NCBI RefSeq assembly: GCF_006539185.1
Contig: NZ_BJMN01000054.1
Location: 1 to 64,000, forward strand
Direction: 5' to 3'
DNA from: Streptomyces gardneri
GTDB taxonomy: Bacteria > Actinomycetota > Actinomycetes > Streptomycetales > Streptomycetaceae
Length of the DNA: 64,000 nt
Part shown: positions 1-8,200 of the stretch, piece after piece
Layout: each line of letters begins with the position of its first letter
Position numbering within the stretch: the stretch's first letter is position 1
Made by a program: the position numbers and the translations under genes
Notes under the pieces: model-generated
Told to the model about the DNA's origin: nothing
Seen by the model: the letters and a program-made list of their open reading frames with translations, nothing else
The model's database searches: none

Positions 1-34
1 GGTCGCTTCCCTCGGATCACCTCGCGTCCCCAGG

Positions 35-61
35 GCCCGTGGGCGACACCCGCCCACGGGC
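35..61 (-). terminator. Strong hairpin downstream of the SpoIIE-like phosphatase gene
   Basis: A perfect 11-bp inverted repeat (GCCCGTGGGCG / CGCCCACGGGC) with a 5-nt loop (ACACC) lies just past the stop codon of the leftward phosphatase gene. Such GC-rich stems without a T-tract are usual for Streptomyces terminators. Seen in sequence; termination is inferred. Confidence 0.7.
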
Positions 62-66
62 AGGGC

Positions 67-1227
67 TCATGGCGTGTGCAGGCGTACGGCCAGGGCGGCG
101 ATGTCGTCGTCCAGGCTGCCTCTGCTGTAGCTGAGGAGGTCGTGGTGCAGGGCCGTGAGCAGATCACGGGGAGGTGTGGGGGGCTGTCGGCGCATCCAAG
201 CTGTCAACGGGAAGAACTCACCGTCCCGGGCACGGGTCTCGGCGATCCCGTCCGTATAGAGGAGGAGGAGCTCGCCGGGAGCGAAGTCGAAGGCGTCCGC
301 GCGGTACTGGTCGCCGAGCAGTTCCGCGAGGCTGAGCAAGGGCGAGGGGACGGACGGCTCGAGGATGCGTACGTTCTTGAGGCTGTGGATCAGGGGCGGG
401 GGGTGTCCGCAGTTCACGATGGTGATGCGGCTGCCTTGATGCGGGATCTCGACGAGCAGCGCGGTGGCGAAGCGTTCCATCGGTGCCTCGGGTGGATGGG
501 CGGCGTTGTGCCGGGCACAGCTGGCGTCGAGCCTGCGGGCGACGTCGGCCATGGAGGCCTCGCCGTGTGCCGCCTCCCGGAAGGCGTTGACGATCGCCGC
601 GGCCGCCCCCACTGCCGGCAGGCCTTTGCCCCGTACGTCTCCGATGAGCAGGCGTACGCCGTACGGAGTATCGACGACCTCGTAGAAGTCCCCGCCGATG
701 CGGGCTTCCGCGGCGGCCGCGAGGTACAGCGATTCGATCTCGACGTTCCGGAAACGGTGCGGCAGGGGCCGCAGCACCACCTGCTGGGCCGCGTCGGCGA
801 CGAGCCGTACCTGAAAGAGCGTGCGCTCCCGTTGAAGCCGGACATGGCTTCCGTACGCGGCGGCCACGGTCACCGCGATGATCCCCCCGCACGTCCACCA
901 CGTCCCGAGATCGGGGAAGACGAGACTGAGGCCGATCATCAGAAGGAGGCAGACGGTCCCGAGGAGGACGGTCGGGAGGACCGGCCACATGGAGGCGGCC
1001 AGAGCCGGCGCCGCGGGCAGGAGGCGGCTGAAGGCCATCTCCGGCGGGGTGGCGTAGGCCAGGCTGGCGATCACGACGGTCAGAATCACCGGCGACAGCC
1101 GCACGAGCCTGCCGTAGCCGTGGCTCCGACGGAGCCGCGGCTGTCCGGACTCGATCATGAATCCCAGCGTATCCGCGTGGGGCCCGCTCAGCGACGTGAC
1201 GAGTGGGCTCCGCGTGGGGCTGAGCAT
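67..1227 (-). CDS. Membrane-anchored PP2C-type (SpoIIE-like) serine phosphatase
   Basis: Predicted membrane protein with a cytoplasmic SpoIIE/RsbU-type PP2C phosphatase domain, the class that dephosphorylates anti-sigma-factor antagonists in actinomycetes. Two or three hydrophobic segments fill about residues 45-125. The C-terminal ~240 residues carry the PP2C metal motifs: GGDFYEVVD, GDVRGKG, GHPPPL, YTDGIAET and a terminal DDD. No PAS, GAF or kinase domain is visible, so any signal would have to be sensed by the membrane part. An internal ATG at 1158 (Met-24) would give a more family-like N-terminus and is a credible alternative start; neither start has a strong ribosome binding site. No anti-sigma or antagonist gene is adjacent, so the partner is unknown. 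Confidence 0.88.
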   Translation of the reverse strand: MLSPTRSPLVTSLSGPHADTLGFMIESGQPRLRRSHGYGRLVRLSPVILTVVIASLAYATPPEMAFSRLLPAAPALAASMWPVLPTVLLGTVCLLLMIGLSLVFPDLGTWWTCGGIIAVTVAAAYGSHVRLQRERTLFQVRLVADAAQQVVLRPLPHRFRNVEIESLYLAAAAEARIGGDFYEVVDTPYGVRLLIGDVRGKGLPAVGAAAAIVNAFREAAHGEASMADVARRLDASCARHNAAHPPEAPMERFATALLVEIPHQGSRITIVNCGHPPPLIHSLKNVRILEPSVPSPLLSLAELLGDQYRADAFDFAPGELLLLYTDGIAETRARDGEFFPLTAWMRRQPPTPPRDLLTALHHDLLSYSRGSLDDDIAALAVRLHTP

Positions 1228-1378
1228 GCCTGCCGGCTTGCGAGGACGCGACCGCCTGATGTGTCAGTGACTCTTAGGGACGGAAGGTCACGCACGGTGT
1301 CATCGCGTGCATCACTGCTGTAGGTCCTGGCGACGCTTCCCGGGTGCGATGCGAGCCGAGGGTGGCGACACTGGTGTC

Positions 1379-1579
1379 ATGGCACACAAGGTATCTCTGG
1401 AGGGCGGACCGGAAGACCTCCCTGAGCGGACCGTGACGGTCGAGACTCCCGGCGAGGACGTGAAGATCCTGCATCGAGGCGGATACGAACACTTCAGGGA
1501 GACCCCACGCCGACACGACACCACGGAGGGCACCCTTCGGGTGTACGAGTGGTGGGAACGTACGGAGATCGCCGAGTAG
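1379..1579 (+). CDS. Small DUF5988-like protein (66 aa)
   Basis: Small soluble protein without signal or membrane segment. The pattern LEGGPEDLP, HRGGYEHF and a final YEWWERTEIAE matches the small actinomycete family DUF5988, as I recall it; its function is unknown. The reading frame continues upstream to 1307, but the ATG at 1379 starts right at the conserved block and gives a family-typical length. It is transcribed alone, divergent from the phosphatase and convergent with the immunity gene on its right. Confidence 0.6.
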   Translation: MAHKVSLEGGPEDLPERTVTVETPGEDVKILHRGGYEHFRETPRRHDTTEGTLRVYEWWERTEIAE

Positions 1580-1648
1580 GCACACCGCGCCCTGGGCATG
1601 CGACCGCGGCCCACGAGAAACGGCAACCGCCGCTCACGCGAAAACGCC

Positions 1649-1668
1649 CGGCCGGGAAGCCCCGGCCG
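1649..1668. terminator. Bidirectional hairpin between convergent genes
   Basis: Perfect 8-bp stem CGGCCGGG / CCCGGCCG with a 4-nt AAGC loop, preceded by AAAA at 1641-1644. It lies between the stop of the DUF5988-like gene and the stop of the leftward SMI1/KNR4 gene, so it probably ends both transcripts. Confidence 0.6.
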
Positions 1669-1693
1669 AGCGATTCGCACACACCGCGGGGCG

Positions 1694-2236
1694 TCAGCCC
1701 TGCGCCTGGAACGTCACCTCACTCACGTCCCAGAGGAACTCTCCGCCCAGCGGGTTCTCCGGCCATTCGGCACGGAAGCTCCGGACGAGGAACTCCACCA
1801 TCCCGCAGTCGTAGCGGCTCCACAGCATGTCGTTGCGGTGGTAGACCACGACGGGCCACTTGGCGGGATCGTCGTCCGACGCGTCCCAGCACAGCATGTC
1901 CGCGGTGGCGGAGACCCCCCAGGTGATCAGCACCGGAGAGGTGCCCTCCAGCTCGGGTGTCTTCTCCTCCGTCTCCCAGTCGGCCTCGGCGTTCGCCGTC
2001 TCGATCACCATGCCGTCCCGCGGCGCCTGTTCCAGCGGCACCTTGGGCTCCGGCCTGCCGATCGACAGGTAGTTCTGCACCGCGCCGGCCCCGTAGACCT
2101 CCATGAAGTGCCGGAAGTCGTCGGGGAACGGCTTGCCCCATGACGAGGCGATGGCGGCCCAGTCGACCGTCGAGTCCCCGTCCTTCGGCGGCGGCATCAG
2201 CCGTCGCAGGGCGTCCAGGTCGGTCGGCTCACTCAT
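1694..2236 (-). CDS. SMI1/KNR4 (SUKH) family protein, probable immunity protein for the RHS toxin
   Basis: 180-residue cytoplasmic protein with the SUKH/SMI1-KNR4 signature: W-GKPFPDDFRHFMEVYG around residues 33-49, followed by an acidic, Trp-rich C-terminal half. Proteins of this superfamily are the commonest immunity proteins of polymorphic nuclease toxins. The gene begins 42 bp after the stop codon of the giant RHS gene on the same strand, which is the expected toxin-then-immunity order. Its job is therefore inferred to be neutralising the C-terminal nuclease of that toxin in the producing cell. Family assignment is from sequence pattern; binding is inference. Confidence 0.82.
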   Translation of the reverse strand: MSEPTDLDALRRLMPPPKDGDSTVDWAAIASSWGKPFPDDFRHFMEVYGAGAVQNYLSIGRPEPKVPLEQAPRDGMVIETANAEADWETEEKTPELEGTSPVLITWGVSATADMLCWDASDDDPAKWPVVVYHRNDMLWSRYDCGMVEFLVRSFRAEWPENPLGGEFLWDVSEVTFQAQG

Positions 2237-2278
2237 CGGTGCCTCGTTCCGTGTCCGTGCGGTCGGCTCCGGTGGCCG

Positions 2279-5200
2279 TCATGGGGTGCCCCCCGTGGGT
2301 ACCGGCGAACCGCCGCTGCTCTGTGTGCCGAGATTGTCTCCCGTGCTGAGTGTGTTCGGGATGAACACCTGGAAGTTGATTCCGACCGAACCGTCCGGAT
2401 TCACGCCGTACGCCGACATGTCATAGCCGGTCGGCACCGTCCTGTTGCCTTCGTAGCGGGGAGACACGGTGTACATGACGTCCTGGCCCGCCATCACTGC
2501 GGTGTAGACCTGCAGTTCGTACGCCCTCATGTGCTCTTCGCCCTGCGTGGAGCCGATCTGCTTGGCGTTGGCACCGCGAGCGCACGGGGAGAGGTTCGCC
2601 AGGACTCCCTTGCCCGCCAGCTTGTTGCCGATGAGGTGACAGGCGTTGACGTTCTTCTGCGCGTCGAGCCCCTTGCCCTTGGCGTAGTCCTGCGCCCACT
2701 CGTATCCGGGCGGGTTGGAACCCACGCCGGTTCCCTTGTTCTTGTTCAGGTACTCCTTGGTCAGGCAGGCCTCGGCGGCCGTGGCCCGGTTGCCGTTGGC
2801 CGCGTCCCGCTCGCCGTACTGGATCCAGCCCTCGCCGCAACCGGACTTGTCGTCGTCGTCGTTGTCGGGCTCGGGCTGGGGCCGCGGAAGGCGCCGCGGG
2901 TCCGGTGCGGGCTCGTCGTCGGTGTCGTCCCTGGAGCGGGAGGCCTCCTCGATCCGGTCCCGGACCTCGCTGGCGACGTACGCGACGGCCGCGACGACGA
3001 CGATGATGGCGACCGTCACCACGACCGCGGCGACGAAGGCCGCGGCGACCGCCGGGATCGCGAGGGCGAACCAGTGGCCGTCGATCTCGACGTTGCTGAT
3101 CGGGTTGCCGCCGGTGAAGGAGTAACGGTTGCCGGTGAAGGGATCGCTGCCCAGCCCCATGTCGGCCAGGGCCCCGTTGTACATGTCCCGGCTGGTGAAG
3201 CGGTTCAGCCCCGGGTCGTAGTCACGGAAGCCCATGTCGTACGTGCCGGACCCGGCGTCCCACCGCTTGGCGCTGTAGCGGTAGGAGTTGTACTCCTCCT
3301 TCGTCGGGTCGGAGGCGTCCGGCTTGTCGATGCCGGTGAACTCCGACGCGTCCTCGTTGCCGTAGGCCGTGTAGCCGTAGGTGGCCTTGGTGTCGCCGCT
3401 GCCGTCGGTCAGCGTCTCGACGTCCGTGTGGCTGTTGTAGCCGTAGTAGGCGTCCTCGGTCGTCCCGTTCTCGTTGTGCTTGACCTGCGACAGCCGCTGG
3501 CCCCACGGGCTGTACTGGTAGGACTTGGTGAGCTTGCCGGCCACCTCCTCGGTCAGTACCTCCTGGGAGAGGCCGAGGTAGCGGTAGTCGGTGGTCTTGC
3601 CGTCCGCGGTCTTCGACGAGGTGCGGTCGAGCGGGTCGAAGGTGTACGTCGTCGACTTCATCGCGCCGGTGCCGTCCCGCTGCTGGGACTCCACGACGTG
3701 GTCGAAGCCGTCGTAGATGCTGCGCGAGACGATCTGCCCGTCCTGGGACGTCGACTCCTGACGACCCAGCGGGTCGTAGTTGAAGGAGGTGACGGATCCC
3801 GCGGTGGTCGACGTCTGGAGCCGGTTGCGGTCGTACCGGAAGTCCGTGGCGGTGCCGCCGACGTTCTGCTGGACGACGTTGGCGTTGTCGTCGTGGACGT
3901 ACGTCTCCGTGGCGGCGCCGTTGCCGGTCTTCACCGACTTGGCGATCCGGTCGACCGGGTCGTAGGTGTACGCGGTGGTGGACTCGAGGTACGCCGCGTG
4001 GTTGTCGGCGTTCATCTTCTTCGCCGCGTCCTGCGCCTTGTTGCCGTTGGCGTCGTAGGCGTAGGTGTGCGAGGCGACGAGCGTGCCGTCGGCCTTCTTC
4101 TCCGCGCTGGTCCTGACCGCGCCGTCGAGGAAGTAGTCGAGGTCGACGGTGTTGCCGTTGTCCTTGGTCTCCCGCAGCGACTCACCGCGGTCGGTGTAGG
4201 TGTACGAGGTGACCTTGGGGTCGGTGTCCGTGGGCGAGGTGCCCACCGAGACCGTCCTGACCTTCTCCCGCAGGTCGTAGGTGTACTTCGAGTACTGGTC
4301 GGGGTGGGTGATGCTCTCGGGCTGGTCGTTGGCGTCGTAGGTGTAGGCCGTGCTGGTCTTCTGCTGGCCGGCCAGGGTCTCGGTGATCCCGGACACCCGG
4401 TTCAGACCGGTGTAGGAGATCGTGTACGTGTCGACCTTGGCACCGGACGACAGGTCGTCGATCAGCGAGAGGTTGTCGTTCAGGTCGTAGGCGTAGCGGA
4501 AGTGGTGCTTCTCCGCGTCGATGTCGCCGGTGAGGTCGCGCACCAGCTTGACCCCGTCGGCCACGACCTTGCCGTCGGCGGCCTGGAACAGCTCCAGCTT
4601 CGCCGCGTTGCCCTGGGTGAAGTCGTATGTGCCGAGGCTGACCCAGGTGCCCGCCGCGGTGGACTGGTCGACCGTGCGGTCGGTGCTGCCGGCGGTGTGG
4701 GTGACCTTGTACTTCGCGGTCTTGCTGGCGCCCGCGACCTGCGGGAACTTCACGTACGCGGTGTACTTGCCGTTCTTCGGGATGTTCAGCGTCCAGGAGT
4801 ACGCGTCCGTCCCGGCGCCGGTCGCGTGCACACGGTGGTCGAAGCCCTGCTGCCCGGTGAGGTTCGCCGTGGTCCAGGTACCGGTGGAACCGGTGTGCTG
4901 GACGTCGGAGTTGTCGACGAGCGGCACCGCGGTGCCGACCGGCACGCCGTCGTCGGTCTTCTCCTTCAGCTTGCCGTTCGGGTAGTAGCTCCAGCCCATG
5001 GTGCGGCTGACGGACTCACCGGCGGAGCTGAGCGTCCTGGAGGTCTGCAGCCCCAGGTCGTCGTACTCGTAACTCGTCCGGATGTCCCACGGGTCGGTGG
5101 AGCTCCTGGTCCAGCCGTTGTCGTAGTAGGTGAACTCGGTGTCGTTGCGGACCGTCTGGCCCTCCGAGGGCGGCTGCGAGGTCCGGGTGACGCGGCCGGC

Positions 5201-8200
5201 CGCGTCGTAGAACGTCTGCGTGTAGACGTTCGGGTCGTTGTAGCGGGCGTCCGACGGGTCGTACGGCAGGTACTGCTTGACCGGCCGGTTCAGCTCGTCG
5301 TACTCGGTCCGACTGGTGAAGTCGTCGGCGTTCGCGGTCTCCGTGCCGCGCGGGGTGACGACCCGGGTGGCGTTGCCGACCTGGTCGAACTCGTAGCGGG
5401 TGGTGCGGTACGTGATGTCGCCGCCGGAGCCCGAGTGCGGAACCCTCTGCTCGGTCTTGCGGCCCCGCTCGTCGTAGCCGGAGTAGGTGGTGTTGCCGTC
5501 GGGGTCCGTGTCGGCGACGACCAGCGCGTCCTTGTCGTAGGCGCGGCGCGTCACGTTGCCCAGCGGGTCGGTGACCGAGGTGACCCGGTGCTCCAGGTCG
5601 TAGGCCATCTTCGACGAGAAGTCGTCGGGGTCGGCCGTCCGGTTCTTCTTCGGGTCGACGACCTTGACGTTGTTGCCCACCTCGTCGTACGTGTACGTGA
5701 TCTTCTCGCCGAGGGCGTTGACCACGGAGGCGAGCTGGTAGATCTCGTCGTAGTTCTGGGTGGTGGTGTAGTCGTCCGGGATTCCGGGCGTGGCCACGCC
5801 CTTCGGCTCGGTCGTGGTCTTCAGGTGGCCGGTCTTGTCGTAGGTGTAGACCGTCCGGCGCAGCGGCGCGGTCGGCGTGTCCTGCGGTGAACTGGCCTCG
5901 GTGAGCTGGTCGGCCGCGTCGTAGTCCGCCGTGGAGACGGCACCGGTGGGCGCGATCGCCTTGGTGACGTTGTCGTTGGCGTCGTAGTCGGGTGCCGGGA
6001 CGGTGATCAGGTCGCCCGCGGCCTGGTCCCTCGGGGCCGTCCTGACCAGCGGCCGGCCGTACGTGTCGTACGTCTGCGTGATGCGGTGGCCCAGCGGGTC
6101 GGTGGTCCTGGTGACCTTGCCGCGTACGTCGTACTCGTAGCCCATGCTGTTGCCGAGGGCGTTCGTGATCTTCGCCGGGTAACCGGTCGGCGTGAACTCG
6201 CTGTTGACCGTGGAGTGGCCGTTGGCGTCGGTGGCCTTGGTGAGCCGGCCGTGGGCGTCGTACTCGTACGTGGTGGTGTAGTCGCCCGCGGCGGGCGTCG
6301 CGACGCCCTTCGGGTCGGTGACCGTCTTCAGGTTGCCGAAGGCGTCATAGCCGAACTGCCAGGCGCGGCCCTCCGGCGACGTCTTGCGGTACAGGTCGGA
6401 GGAGTAGCCGTCCAGCCGCTTGACGTACTCGAACTTCTGGGCGTCGGCGGGGTACTTGCCGGGCGCGCAGTCGCTCTGCGGCGGGACCCCGCCCTTGTTG
6501 TGCTCCGCGGTGCGCTTCCACAGCGGGTAGCCGGTGAGCGGGTCGTAGCAGTACGCGGTGACGGCGCCGTTGTTCTCCTCCATGTACGTGACGTTGTTGT
6601 CCGCGTCCCACGCCAGCTTCGTCTGCTGCGACTTGGCGTTGACGGACCGCACCGGACGCCCGAAGTCGTCGGTGACGTACGTGGCGTCGTGGCCCTCGGC
6701 GTCGGTGACCACGGTGGAGGTGAAGCGGGTGTCGGCCGTGTCCGCGGCGTACGCGAACCGCGTGGCGCCGCCGATGCGGTCGGTGATGGACTGGGTCCAC
6801 CAGTGGTACTTCGGGTCGTCGCCCTCGCTCGGGTAGTAGTAGTCGAGAGCGGTGGCGTTGCCGCGCGGGTCGGTGATGCGGACCAGCTTGACGTTCTTGT
6901 TGCCCTGCTCGGCGTCGTACGTGAAGCCGAAGACCTTCGGCTGGGACGAGCCCGCGCCGTCGGTCAACTTGGTGAGCAGCCCCTTGTCGGAGTACTCGAA
7001 GGTCAGCTTGCGGCCCGAGATGTCGGTGATCGACTTCAGGTGGTCGACGATCTTCGGGCTGTTGGTGTCGGCCTTGGTGTAGTAGGTGGCGGTGAGCGTC
7101 TGCCGCCCGGCGGGGTCGGTGATGTACGTGAGGAACTTCGTCGGCTTGTTGTTCGACTTGCGTTCCTCGTACGTGAACGTCTGGGTGTTGCCGTTCTTGT
7201 CGACGACGGACGTCTGGTAGCCGTCACAGCCGAACAGGAACCGGGTGCCGTCCGGACGCGTGAGGGTCCAGGCGTCCGGGATCGGGTCCTTCGCCGGGGT
7301 GCAGTCGAGACCCGGCTTGGCCGACAGCCGGAAGTGGACGCCGGCCGGTGCCTTCCACGAGCCGTCAGCCTGTACCCGGAAGACGTGGGTGGTGCCGTCC
7401 CCGTCGGGCAGCCGGACCTCCCGCGGGTTCGGGTTCGGGTGGAAGTCCAGCGGGGCGCCGAGCCGGATCGGCCCCGCGGCCTGCACGGACCAGCCGTGAC
7501 CGGCGACGGTGTCCGAGGTGTCCTGGGTGTTGTAGGCGAAGCGGACGAAGGTGTTCAGACCGCGGCCCGGGTTGCTGAGGGCGTTGTACTGCCAGACGGT
7601 GTTCCCGACGGCGGTGTTGTTCATCAGCGATGAACCGGCGCCGGTGTTCTTGCCGTTGTACGAGGAGAACTTCTCCAGGCCGAGCTGGTCGGAGGTCGGG
7701 TCCTCGACGGTGACGTTCAGCCGGAGCCCGGCCGGACCGCCCGTCCCGGACAGCCAGGTGCCCGCCGCCGTGTCCCGGACGTCCCAGGTGAGGACGTACT
7801 CGGTGCGCTTGCTGCCGGAGCCGGAGTTGACGGGTGCGCGGAGCCGGCCCTGCAGGGTGACCGAGTCACCGGGCAGCAGATCGGCGGGCAGGGCCGTCTG
7901 GAGCTGGTTGCCGCCGGTCGTGGCGTCCGTGCCGTCCGGGAGCGCCCACCGATAGCTCAGGGCGTGGGTGCCGGCCTTCCAGACGGACGTGGTGGTGTTG
8001 GTGAGGGTGAACTCGACGGTGTGGTCGCTGTTCGGGGTGATCCGGGCCGGGGTCTGCGGCGCGTAGTACGTCGACTCGGTCGTCGAGTCGATGTACGTGA
8101 CGGCGATCCTGGGCCGCAGGCGCTGCTCGGCGCCCTCGGAGGACAGGAACAGGGTCCGCTCCTGCTGCGCGGCCTCGTCGGCCATCTTGAGGACCACGCC